A stretch of DNA of 64,000 nucleotides, from contig NC_079518.1 of NCBI RefSeq assembly GCF_000801105.2, positions 9,370,106-9,434,105 on the forward strand, in the 5' to 3' direction. Source of the DNA: Raphanus sativus. Lineage: Eukaryota > Streptophyta > Magnoliopsida > Brassicales > Brassicaceae. The notes beneath the pieces were generated by a model. The model ran no database searches, was not told the DNA's origin, and saw only the letters and a list, made by a program, of their open reading frames with translations. Below, piece by piece: positions 22,250 to 35,100 of the stretch (position 1 is its first letter; each line of letters opens with the position of its first letter). The translations under genes were made by a program, and so were the position numbers.

Positions 22250-22437
22250 GCATGTACGACATCTTCGATAGACATACTTTCTCCGCCAAACCACAACAAA
22301 TGGCCCTACAACACTTTGGAACCTCCGAAGAACTTGCATTTTATAATCCGTAGAAATTTGCGGTTCTTCTGAGAATCAAACCTCGGACCTAGTATAGAAA
22401 CCTTTAAACCTTGGACCATGGTGCTTCCACAAAAGAA
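22250..22437 (-). mobile_element. Possible tRNA-derived SINE remnant
   Basis: Read on the minus strand from about 22437, the sequence contains GGAAGCACCATGGTCCAAGG, resembling a polymerase III A box, and then GGTCCGAGGTTTGATTCTC, a B box near GGTTCGANNC, about 30-40 bases later. About 120 bp of less AT-rich body follow. No poly-A tail or target duplication could be fixed, so the call is tentative. Confidence 0.4.
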
Positions 22438-25400
22438 ATAGTGATTAATCAGTATATAAAATGACTCAAATCTCATGCGTACAAAATCTTACATCTTAAA
22501 TGTTTATTTAGTGTAAAAGCAACTTTAAATCGTAGTAAAATGGTTGATAAAAGTCAAATTCCATGTCCAATCCAAATATACAATATTCTTTGTGAATTGT
22601 AGAAGATCGTCTTTTTGAGGCTTCAACATACTAAGCTGAATTTTTAACATGGCAGTCTGTTGCATGTTACATTTTCATTTGCATGTAGTTAGTCTTATCT
22701 GCAGAACGATCACTAATGGTGGCAGGCGGATTCAGTAACCGATATTGTATATGTACGTACCTAAGAACCGATTAATTCTAAGCTACATATTATTGGCAAC
22801 CAATGTTAACTTTTGGGGGTAAAGGAACGTTATTAGAGAGACAAGTCGGGAACAAAAGAAAGGACCAAAAGGAAAATAAAAACAAATAAAGCAAGTAAAA
22901 GAATAAAGAAGGGAGCTGTGAAGCGCTTTTGCTACTGAAATCTAAGAGAATGTGATTAAAGTTACACCCCAAGAAAAAAATAAAGCAAAAAGAAAAGTTT
23001 ATAAAAAGACATATACATGTCTTTAATACGTTTAGTAAGTACTTTCGCTTTCTCGTTTTGCTTCATAATGTATGACTAAATATATTACTGCATGCATCAA
23101 AAGATGACGTATTAACTGATCATTGCTGCCACATTCTTTCTCCGATCTCTTAGTTTCTCTGATCCCAACGAGAATATTTCTCTTTATTGTTTTTCTTTTT
23201 CCTTGCTTTATAAATCTTCTTTTTATGTGAATTTAAAGATTTTGTTTTCAAAAGAAAGTAAATCTTCCAATGGTATAAAGGGTACAGCTTAGGGTTACTT
23301 TTATCAGATCGATTATCTTTTCTTCAATAAAATCATAACCTCCAGGTTAGATTAAAGAATCAGATTTAAAGTCGAATAAAAAAGTAAGAAAAAACAAGGC
23401 CATCATTATATTTTCACAACTTTAGGGCTATTGTATTTGGATAGAGAAAATTAGCTTAACCAAATTGGATACATATAACTTGGTAATGTTTATTCATTCC
23501 ATAAAAGATAATTAGCTTAACCAAATTTATGTACTTTAACAAAGCAAGTAAAACTTGAACTATTAAAACTATCTAGGGAAAACAGAATTATTCTATATAA
23601 AATGTACATTTGTGTTTCCAGAAACATAAGATTGAAGCGCCAAAATAAAAAAAAATAGAAAAATTGAAGCGACTTTGTTTAATTCATTCTCTATTAGTAT
23701 TTTTTTGTAATCGTCTATATGAACTATGCTATTTAGAGATTGATTGTTTACAGATTTTAAAGTAGTTTTAAGCATTTTCTTTTGAAAAAAAACTATTTTT
23801 CTAGACAATCAAGTTTTTAGAGAATTAGATTCTCTAAAATCTAAGGAAACTAGTTTTTTCTAATAACTGTATTTTCTAAAGAAAAACAAAAATCTAAGTT
23901 TTTATAGTTTTTTCAAAAACCAACGATAGTTTCCCCTTCTTTTTAAAAAAAATTAAAATTTTCATATATTTATGCTTTGATACATTAAAAGAAACAAAGA
24001 CAATAACTACTATAAACAAATCAGCTCCTAGTAAAATCCTTTGTTTAATAATACAATACAAAAATGATTTCTATTAAGAACGTTTTTAAACTTCTCAATA
24101 AAATAATATTTGTTATTTAAATTTATTTTTATGAAAAGTTTATATGTTTTTTGATAATCTACTTTTTCTTTAAAAAGAACTAAAATCTAAATTCTGTTTT
24201 TTCCCCTACGACCAAATTGATTGTTTTAAACCAAATAATTTTAGTTATATTTTTATGACATAGATGTTATAGAAATTAATTAAAGTTTTAAGTATATGTA
24301 TTGTAACTTTGTTACACTTAATTTATTTTTTTATTTAAAAAGTTAGCTATTAACTTTATATATAGTAGTTGAATAGAATATAAAACTAAAATCACATATA
24401 AATTAAAAATTATGCTTACTCAAAGAATCAATTTTTTTTTAAAAATATTTTATGGCATAAATATACATACTATCAAATTTATGTATCTATGTAAACAATA
24501 GTTTTATTTTGTGTTTATATTGTTTTTTAATAATTATATTATACAATTTATATCTTTTATGACAGTATTTTATTATTATTTTAAAATACATATTTTACTA
24601 ATATTTTTATTTTATTAATTTTTAAAGGAAACCCATAATCTAAAACTAAAAGCTGAAACAACCAATCATGTTTTTCGAAAAACTAAAAATTATTGCAGAA
24701 TCAAAAACCGAAAATCAAAAACTAAAATCTACAAACTAAAAACCAAAAGCCAAAGGAACCAAAATCCAAAAACTAATAAAATAATCATCACCTTAATTTC
24801 ACTTTATGGTGTACATGGTTCGGTTTACTCAAAGTCCACATACAAACATGCAAGCAAATTTAATACAAACCAGCTGATTAGTTATGGTTACTAAGCTTTA
24901 GTACGCTAATATCTATACTATTAAAAATAATCCCTAATAAGATTATATTCTTGATTATTTAAGTTATTTAAAATGGCTTGTCATTACCTTTTTTTATTTT
25001 TAAAAATGCCCATAGTAAATATTTCTCAATAATTAAGTTATCTCTTTTATTCCTTAATAAAGTGTTTAATTCTTACAGATAGTTTTAGGCAGCAATCTAT
25101 ATCATTTAATGTAACTAATCGTGTACATAAATATATTGCATACGAGTTTCCAAATTATGGTTACAATTTTTTCACATTTCATAAAATAAATCCGTAAATA
25201 TTCAAACAAGTAAATAAAATATATATTTTAGGTTCCATAAATTATAGCCTCTCTAATATGCTGAATTTTCTTTTTTCATATTAATTTTTTTTAGTAAATG
25301 GGCTTTGAGTTCGATTTAATTCTGTTAAAATTTAATAATTATTGATCATCCAAAACATAGAAACAATTATTAAATAATGTATTTAAACTAACTGTTAAAG

Positions 25401-26283
25401 AATGTTACAAAATACATATATATAATTTAAGTGCAAATATTATGTTATAAAATTAATATTTAAAAATAAACAATAAAAGTGTGGCTTAAAATCTTGTTGA
25501 TTTGTTAAAGTTTATTTTTTGTTGTCGACAGTTCGGTAATTATGTTCGTTATATAGACTGCCAATTGATTTGATCTAATAACAACTTACAGTTATTGGAG
25601 AGTATTTATATTCTTTCTGTATTTCATGTTTCATGATATTTAATTATTAATTTTAAAAGAAAAGGAAAAAAATGAAAAGAGGAAAATTAAAGTGACTATA
25701 CGATATTACGAAATGTAGTACAGTCTTCAACTATTGCAGTCAAAAAAGCATTTGCTAACCTTTTACATCGGGATAGTTTTCACTATCTTTATAACTTAAA
25801 AAGAATATATTTTGGTTTCACAAATAATTCTTTTGATCATCTAGCGACGTATCCAGAAATAAAGGTCAGATGATATATATACGTATCTTTCCTTTTTTTT
25901 TGCTGGGAACATTAACTTTTTTTTTGGGAACGTTAACTTATAATCTATTTGTGATCACTTTAGCTTTGTAATATATTATTCACGAAGGATATGCTTAGGC
26001 TTAAGGTGAGAATATATATAATTCATTTTTGAGGAGTTTTAACAGTTTTCAAAGTAGTGTCTAGTCGAGTTTATTTGAACAAATTAATCTGGCATGAAAA
26101 TAATTTTCTGTCAAAAATGTAGCAAATTAAAGCCCGGATTATTGTTTATTTGATGAAACGCATAATTGTTTTTTTTTTTAAAAATGTTAAATTAATTCAA
26201 ATAAAAAAGTTGTTTTACATTTTGTGTTACATTGGAGTAGAAGTTTTTTAATCAAGAGCTAAACAAAACAGCGTTTGAAGTAG
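22438..26283. other. AT-rich gene desert
   Basis: About 3.8 kb of strongly AT-rich DNA without genes. The 23740-24790 part contains A- and T-rich tracts, ending in AAAACCAAAAGCC-like units that resemble those at 1800-1930, and may be an old MITE or related element. No splice-compatible exons were found. Confidence 0.45.
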
Positions 26284-26600
26284 CTATCGAGTGGCAAACC
26301 ATTTGGCCAATCCTCCTGTGTGCACCGTGTCACGGATGGATGAGAGCCTGTTGCGAACAATCCTGTCCACCGTTTGGATTATCTGTCCATATGTCCTTGG
26401 AGTTTCTCCGTGCTTTCGCTGATTACGTTCCCTCCATATAGCATATAGAGTAGCTTGGAACACATATCTCACTATGAATAATTCAGTCTTGTCTCTGTTT
26501 TTATCCAGCAGTAGTTGTATGACTTGAATAATTGACACAAATAAGTAGTACGTACTGCCTAATTTGATATCAAATTTACCTCAAAAAGGAAAAGGGAAAA
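26284..26600 (-). mobile_element. LINE ORF2 extreme C-terminus, fragment
   Basis: The minus strand encodes YVFQATLYAIWRERNQRKHG, then IVRNRLSSIR and LAKWFATR before a stop at 26284. The order YAIWRERN.R.H ... VRNRLSSIR ... WF..R is the standard ending of plant LINE reverse transcriptase polyproteins. Upstream sequence decays quickly, so only the end remains. Confidence 0.8.
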
Positions 26601-27837
26601 CGAAAACCTGAACAAATTATTGAAGAGGATCGGTCAAAGAGGAATAATTAAGCTCTTTCTTTTTAGCAACTTCTATTGTGATGCACTTTTATATTTGTCT
26701 TTTGCTGCGTACAGTTGAACGAATGTTTCTTTACTTCCATCACAAGACAAATAAATAATTCAGTAGATAAATTTTTGTAATGGTTTTACTTTTCTCTCAA
26801 CCAGAACGAATGTTTTTATATTTAGGATATTTGGATATAATTGTGGGTATCTTTAGCTTCTTGGTTCAGATTTTGGGAAGAATTGTAGGTATTTTTTGAG
26901 TTTTGAATTTTTAAAGTATTTTTGAGTTTTTGAATATTTATTGGGTTGTTGGTTTTCAGGTTCAAGTGAAGTACTTCAAATTCTTTTTGAATATTTTTAA
27001 ATACCAAAACCGATACATGTATTTTATATTTACCTTAATTATAAACACAAACTAATTCGAAATCCGAACTGAGATTTTTTAAATAGTTAAATCTAAATGT
27101 ATAGAACACCTAAAATTGATATAAGAACTGATCTAAATCTGACTCGAATGCATATCTAATATTTATGTTGCGCTTATGTTAACATTTATTGTGTATTAAT
27201 TTTAACTAGATTTTGATTCGCGTTTTCAAAATGCGGAATATTTTTGAAACAAACCAAATTTATATGATATAAATTGTATTTTTGATTATGTGTCTACATT
27301 TAAATGTTACACATGAAATATTATATTTAATATTCTGAAACTCGACCATGACCTGCGATTTAACCTGCAAAATCGCTGACCTTATATTTAATTCGGTTTG
27401 GTTTAAAAAACTCGTTATTTAAAAGTTCTATCCACTTGAACCGATGGATGACCAATTATGCAATACAATATGACTTAAAATTTTCATATTTAAAGTATTC
27501 TTATTCATGAATGTTTAGATAAATGGTGGATAAATTATGAATATTATGTTCCAATTTTACAAAGTTCGCTATATCAGAGTTTTAGTCAAACTAATTAAAT
27601 TAAAATTTATATTAATATAATTTATGAAAATAAGATAATTCATTTATATAACCCCTGATATCAAGTTTACTTATATTTTTTAAAAATTAATTATAGTAAA
27701 AAATTATTTTAATTTTTATATTGGTCAAAATTTATTTTATTATTATATTTTTCATCATTATTATATAAATTAACCATTGTCATTTAACTCGTCTCATACT
27801 TGATAAATTTAATAAATTGTTTTTAATATTATAATTT

Positions 27838-27871
<34 letters not shown>

Positions 27872-28308
27872 ATTATTTATTAGTTTATATATCTTACTTT
27901 ATTATTTGTTTTAATAAGTTGAGGTATGTTATAAAATTTATTAATATATTTTATTCTGTTATTTTATAATTTATAAAATAGCTAATAAATGGATTAAGTT
28001 ATTTTATATTTATTAATTGGTGTAGTAATTTAATTATGAACATAAATTTTTGATTATAGAAATATCATAGAAAATGTTATTTCTTATTATATAAATGAAA
28101 ATGAATCAATGATTCGTTTTTAATTATAGTTAATATTAATTATGATCTTTATTATTTTAAATTAAATATTAAAAAACTTGTATTTATATTTTAAATAAAA
28201 AATATTAAAAGATATTATCAAAATGTAATCTTAGGAAAAAAAATACTTCAAATATCTTTTTAGATATTTTATTTTGAAAATATTAAAATAGTTGGTTAGA
28301 TATGATAT
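26601..28308. other. AT-rich DNA with an (AT)n microsatellite
   Basis: No gene is seen. An alternating AT run lies at about 27841-27868. Surrounding sequence has very long AT-only stretches. Confidence 0.5.
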
Positions 28309-29475
28309 TTCATCCGTTTCTAAAAGAGCCATATTTTAGAGAAAAGTTTTGTTTCTAAAAGATCTATTTTTGTATTTTTAATACATATTTTATTAAATTA
28401 TTGTAAATTAAAAAAAAACTTAATTGCACTTATTGGATTTTTATTTGTTTAAAACTGTGGAAAAAAATAATCACTAAAAACTATGAAAATTTAATATATT
28501 TTCTTAATATAAGTAAAATCCTAGGAAATATAATAGAAAATTAAATTAATGTAATGGTCTAACATATATTATTTGCAAATAGATAAAAAGTTTTCTTGTT
28601 TTAATATTATTGATAAACAGACATTTTTATTTTTTTAATTGTATGCGTAAATGCTACACGCAAAACTGATAATCATATTTTTCTTTTAACACACTCAAAT
28701 TGTAGTGCATACTTGAGTACAATACAAACTTTAGATATTCGAACGCGTGAAACCCATAATGCATTTTTGTCTGGGCTAAACTCATAATATAAATACTTCT
28801 GTTCGATATATGCCCACTTAGGCCCAAATTATTTTTGCACATTTTGAAAAATTTTCCGGTTCAAAAAAAAATGGAGTAGTCTAACCGAAATCTTTAAGAT
28901 AAGTGAAATTTTATATAATTGATTCACCTCAGATTTTGAGATATGGGGTGGTTTTTTTTTTTCTTTTTAACTTAATGGCAAAAGTCAATCGATTATTCTA
29001 TGGACCCCGACGATACTGATATTTTTAAAGAGGGAGTTTTACATAACTGATTCTTTCTTTGGTTATACTTTTAAGGTGCCTTAACCGAAATCTCATCGTA
29101 ACAGTAGAAATCGCAATGTTAATTAGATTGAGCTGAAAATGAAAATAAGTTGGATCACTCGTTTTTTCTATACTAAAAATATTAGATTTTAAAAGACAAA
29201 TTCAAAATATGAGCTGCGATTGTATTAAAAATACTCCATATATTTCCTAGCATTTGTTTTGTTACACAAAAATATCATTTTATAATTCCATTGCAAATTA
29301 GATTTAATTTTAGCTGAAAACTAATTATAAAATGCATTGATATTATAAATAATTTTATTTATCTCAAATGCTATTAGTCAGAAAAGTGTAATTAATAACA
29401 ATTTACATATATTTCCGTCACTTTCTTATTCTATCTGAAAAATGTTAAAGTGATATTTATATAGAAACGGATGAA
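28309..29475. mobile_element. Stowaway/mariner-like MITE, probably carrying insertions
   Basis: CATCCGTTTCTA at 28311-28322 is matched on the other strand at the right end, near 29462-29473 (GAAACGGATG on plus). CCGTTTC ends next to TA dinucleotides are typical of Stowaway-type elements. At about 1.16 kb it is long for a MITE, and the middle (about 28640-29140) has a less AT-rich insert with two copies of a TNTAACCGAAATCT motif (28878 and 29080). The borders are approximate. Confidence 0.5.
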
Positions 29476-32139
29476 GCAATAGCTAAGTTTAGCTCCACAT
29501 AAATGCATTCTTCTAGAAGTTGAGTTTTTAACTGAAATAGAAATAAGTTAGGATCCAGATTTATGAATGTTTCACATATATTTACAAGGTGAGTCATCCA
29601 AATATGAATTTTCCGCTAAACTGGCTTTTACTTGATATCTTTTGCTTTTTTCACTAAAATTTCATTCATTCATTTGAGGAATATATTTATGGGATACAAA
29701 GCTGACAGATTGTAAAATTTCCAGAGACATAGCTCCAAAAAAGGAGAAGTAAAGCCCAATGATCGGGAATCCAAACTAACAAAATATTGCATCTGGATGT
29801 TTCTCAATCTCTGTGCATCAGTAAAAATCCAATACTAGTTGGGTACGATATGTTTTTTCGGTTTAAGAAATTTAATTTTTCTAGATAAGTATGTATTTAT
29901 ATAGAAAAAAGAAAATCGAGTTTTTTTTGGACCGCTATAAATATGGGTCTAAGGATTTGTAAGATTATTCGTTCACATAATAATAAAAAATCTTAAACGA
30001 GTATTTGCCTCAATTTATTTTGTTTTTGTACTATCGTCTGAGTTAGTTCGCGTTTGTTCATAATACAAAAACGAAACCAAAACATATTAAATAAGGACAA
30101 GGATTGTAGAAAGCAGTAAGAGCAACAAAAAATGACAGCAACCCAAAAAAAAAGCAAGTACACCTGAACTCCAAATGCCTTTGATAGAAACTTACCACAC
30201 CAATTGGTAAATGAAACCTCCTATAGTGAATATCACAGAGAAATGCACGTAGACCACAGCTTTAGGACCGGCAGTTCATTCCAGACACCGCAGAGTCGGC
30301 TGAGAAGCAACTCAAGATACCTAATATCTTATGCTATCCAGTGTAAATAATTAATGCACATAAAAATTGCATATTAAAAAGTTTAAATGAGTTCTTAAAC
30401 AAAAACCATATCAAGTATCCATACGCTTTTTAGCAAAAAAAGAAAAGAAAAAAAAAGTATCCATACGCTTGGTACTAACAGAAGTATGTTAACATATTTT
30501 TATTTACCCAAATGAATTTTATTATAATTATCTCTGATCACCAAGACATGTTGCCCCACCCAAGCCACTGGCTTAATGTTAAGACAAAATCGCAAGGAAC
30601 AAAACACTGTTTGTTTTTTCCTTTGATTAAACAAAAAAAGAAATTCGAACCCTTGATGGAAGAGAGTTTTTGGTTGTATCTTTTGTTACGTTTCCTTAAT
30701 TCTCATAGACTGTTGCATGTCAACTTTGACGAAGAGCCAGAGAGACGTAGAGGCTATCAGCATAGGCTTGAAGAAGAGCCAGAGAGACATATTTGATGCA
30801 GAACAGATAGATCATACGAAAAATAACATGTGCTAAACCTTCCATTCGAATTTCGATGCGTCGTTTTGGAATATATTTGAATCTGCCAAGTCTTTACTTA
30901 ACAATGTAATTAACTTAAAGTTTTTTTAATTGAATTCAAGAAGTTCTGGACTAAAACCTATAAATCTCCTGGACTCGAATAAGACTTTAAGGTTTATAGT
31001 TATATTCACACGTAAGAACTTAAAACATCATTAAATAAGACTCAAATCAGGGCTCCACTTGACCGAGCGGGTCAACTCAGATAATATAAAACGGGTTAAA
31101 CATTTTCCTCGTGGGAAATCAAATAAATGGGTTGAGTGTGTACAAGTACGCGTTTGTGCTCGTCAGCTTCAGATACGAATAAATACTTGTCCAAAGTAAA
31201 AGTCCCCACTCAATTCTTTACGATTTTAAAATCAAACAATTAAAAGCTGATACACCCAAATCTAAAATTCAAATCTCATATTATGTAAATTATTGCAGAT
31301 TGCAGAAAATTCAAATTTCAAGTTTCGGAGAAAATGATTTATTAAACAATTATACAGACAACAAAAGAAATACTTACAAAAAATCTTCGACATGGTTAAA
31401 GTAAATCTGGTCAGAAATAAATCTTCATATGACAGCTCAGGTGATGCTTACAGTTAAGCGTAAATCTTCATAAAATATGTAATATTGTCGGTTGTTAAAT
31501 TATCTATATAATCTTTTTTCATAATTCTAATATCATAATAAATCAGCATTAAAAAAAAATCAGACGAGCTAAAAAATATTTTTTTCAAGTTCCATAAATA
31601 TCAATGCCGTCGCGTAAAAAAAATGCATTTGTAATTTGACGAATTAGTTATCATTTAGCACCTATGATTTCTATAACATGTGATTATTCCGACATTATAT
31701 TGTTTTTACCTTTGCTAAAGCCACCTCGGTTTATTTCATAACCATATATACCTAACAAGACTATTTGTACTCAAAACATCTCTTAATTTAATAAAATGTT
31801 GTAAAGAAATATGTGACTAATCCAGATTGTGAGTGAAATAGAAAGATACCCCAATCTATGGAATTTCTATAATTTATTGGATAAAAGGAATCAATTCTTC
31901 TAGATCTCTTAATTGAACGGTCAAGATCATACATTTTTCAGGAGATTAAGATCCAACATATTTATTTCCACGTGCCTAAAACTGTACTTCTCTATGAGTC
32001 AGACTCTTTGGTCTATTAAATCCTCGGCCCACAGCTGCTTGAAGACAGTAGTACACTAAATAAAAAGACAGAGAGAAAGTAGAAACAAAACCTTCTGTTT
32101 CAAGAAAGCATCGTTTGGTGTGTGTGTGTGTGTCCGAAA
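29476..32139. other. Intergenic and bHLH27 promoter
   Basis: No gene is recognised. At 30720-30795 there are two copies of GAAGAGCCAGAGAGAC 48 bp apart in a short open frame, without other coding signs. The 31950-32139 part is the likely promoter and leader of bHLH27 and includes a GTGTGTGTG run at 32118-32133. Confidence 0.45.
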
Positions 32140-35100
32140 ATGGAAGATCTTGACATTGAGTACAAGAATTACTGGGAAACCACAATGTTCTTCCAGAATC
32201 AAGAACTTGAATTTGACAGGTACTTCCAGAATCTTGTAAATTTCCCCCTCTTTTTTTTCTTTTGCTTCTTTTATATTTGGTTGGTCATTAGTTAATGGAA
32301 GTGTTAATATAATAAATCTAGTTGGCCGTTGGAAGAAGCGTTTTCGGGTTCAGGAGACTCGAGTTCGCCGGACGGAGCAGCAACGTCGCTGGCGTCATCG
32401 AAGAACCTCGTCTCTGAGAGGAACAGAAGGCAAAAGCTTAATCAGAGAATCATGGCTCTCCGATCTGTCGTTCCCAAAATAAGCAAGGTGTGATTAGTTT
32501 TATTAATGGTTTCTCTTATTAATTTAATCAACGTTCTCTTTTTTTTTGTGTGCAACTAATCAACTGTCTCTTTTATTTTAATTCAAAAATAAATATATAT
32601 TCAATCTGGTTAAACCAAATCCAACCAACGTTAAATAAAAAGATAAGCCAAACTATATTTTAGTCCCTAATATATTATAACTCTTTACGTGTAGTGACTG
32701 ATTAGAATAGGATTCAATTAATATATTAATGGGTTATATTAACATAGTTGGACAAGGCATCTGTCATCAAAGATTCGATCGATTATATGCAAGAACTTAT
32801 TGATCAAGAAAAGAAGCTAGCAGCAGAGATCAGAGAGCTGGAGTCACAATCATTATTGATAGAAAATCCTACAAGAGATTACGATTGCATCAATAATTTC
32901 CCGGAAAATCAGCAGCAAAATCTCTCAGACGTTAATGTCCTGAGATCCAAGAAGTCCAGACAGATGGATTACAATACTTCTGGATCATCAATTACTAGAG
33001 TACATAATCATTCACTCATCGAAGTACTGGAAGTAAGTATTGTGTCGTATGCATTTTCTTGCATGTTTTTGTTTGTAGGTTTCAAAATAGTATGATTCCA
33101 ATTTTATTTTATTTTATAAAAATGAAAAGATGAAGGTGACTTGGATGGGAGAGAAGACAGTAGTGGTATGCATAGCATGTAGCAAGAAGAGAGAGACTTT
33201 GTTGCAGCTCTGTAAAGTGTTGGAGTCTTTGGATCTCAACATCATCACCACTAACTTCTCTTCCTTCTCATCTCGTCTCTCTACCACTCTCTTCTTACAG
33301 GTCTCACCTTTCTCTCTTTGAGTCTTTGGTATGTTTGATGAAATTACTAAATTTAGTGTTAATTAGCACAAAAGTAGTGTAACATATGTCACTGTTTGGT
33401 GAAATTACTACACTTAACTGTTGTTTGCTTTTGGTAATTCACTAACTTGTGACCAAAATGGTCTCCTGACGGCACGTAGACAAATCCTTAGATGTATATC
33501 AATCAGTCAAATACGAGTGAAATGCTCTCGTAAAGTGGATTGTTCTCTTTTGGTTGCTCTTGTACATTATACAATAGTTGAAATAATCCAGGAAATGTTT
33601 GGGAATATCACTATCAAATTCAACTGGAAAACGGACCCGTTTAGTTACAGTACTAAACTATCTCACACGTCTTAAAAAAGAAAACTGCAATATATATTAT
33701 TATAATAATAGATTTTATATTTCTTTTGAGAAAATTATATTATAATATTACTATATATGGTGAAAGATTTTTTCGGATAATTTCGATGCGGATAATTTAA
33801 CACATTAATAAACAAAATAATGATATTTTTATCATCTTTTTTGGCTGATTGATTATAATATTCTCAATACCATAATCTAGTCAATCAATTAAAGCTCCAG
33901 TTATTGAGGTGACCAATTGAGCCCATCACATTTGTTTTTAATTTCACCTTGACTTTTTCCCCGGGGTTAGGTTCTCCCAAAAGCTAATGTGATGTGAAAT
34001 CTAAATGCCTCGTGTCGCATAATGCGTCATCCTCCACTGGAGTACCTCCAGATATACAGTAGCAGCTGTAATATTACAGCTTACATTTTTTTTTTGCCAT
34101 CTAAAGTATTATTATTAAGATAAAAAGTCCACAAGACCAAAATACAAGAGGCCTAAACGACCGAGCCCAAGAAAAAAACCTACAAAGCCCAACTTCCGCA
34201 AAATAAATACCAGATCCAAAAAACCAGCACACACCATTCCATGTGTTGCAACGTGAAACCAAAAAGGAACGTGTGGTTCTGGTTTCAGAAACGTCATCTC
34301 CGATGACTGGAAAGTACCGCTCGGACCTGCAAACGTTCCTCCGCCGGTTCAGTAGTCACCATCTTCACTCCAAGTGAAAAGTCGTCGCTGACCCAAACAA
34401 GACCAAATCATCCCCGGAACACCACCGGAAAACTCCATGAAAACCGAAAGCCACTCCCAACAACAAATATTAGAAATATCGGATTCAGTTTCATCAACTC
34501 ACACGCCGCAGCTTCAGAGAACTTTCATCGAGTAAAGAAATCGATATCTCATCCAAGCTCGGCCACCACACCCAAGGAAAAATCTTCTTACAACGCGAGC
34601 ACTTCCAAGGAGATAAAGCTGGCGACCACCACCGAAGAGAAAACGGCATGATCCCAGAGGCAATTGCCAGCCATCCATCAAGAGGGAGATGCGATGCCGG
34701 GATCAAAAGAGCCGACGATGAGAAAACGAGAAGGTCTCATCATCCCGGAGCCAAAGAAAATGAAAGAAAAAAGAACCTGCATGTCCCTTCTTCGCCGAAA
34801 GCATGTACAGGACAGAGAAAAGAAAAAGAAAAGACAAGGGATGCCGGACCGGCGGTGGCTTTGAGAGCCAAACCGCCGGTCGGAGAACAGTAAACACGGC
34901 TTTTGTTTTAGTGAGAAGGCAGAACGTTTATTCTAGAGAGATTTAATCTAGTGATACTTAAAAGCTTACATTGATTGTATACCCCTTAACACGAATAGTA
35001 AATGCCGGCTATAAGAATTACATTGCTCACAATTTCGTGATTTTATTTTCTGATAAATTGATTATGATAGAGCATGCTGGAGGTAGGGCTGCGTATTTGA

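Noticed and set aside
30512..30796. 94-codon frame with two EEPER motifs
   Set aside because: No recognisable domain, no splice partners and no promoter context; the repeated EEPER comes from a short DNA duplication.
34494..34897. Open frames within the GC-rich insert in bHLH27 intron 4
   Set aside because: Several overlapping short frames on both strands without a domain; the insert is better explained as a non-coding retroelement.
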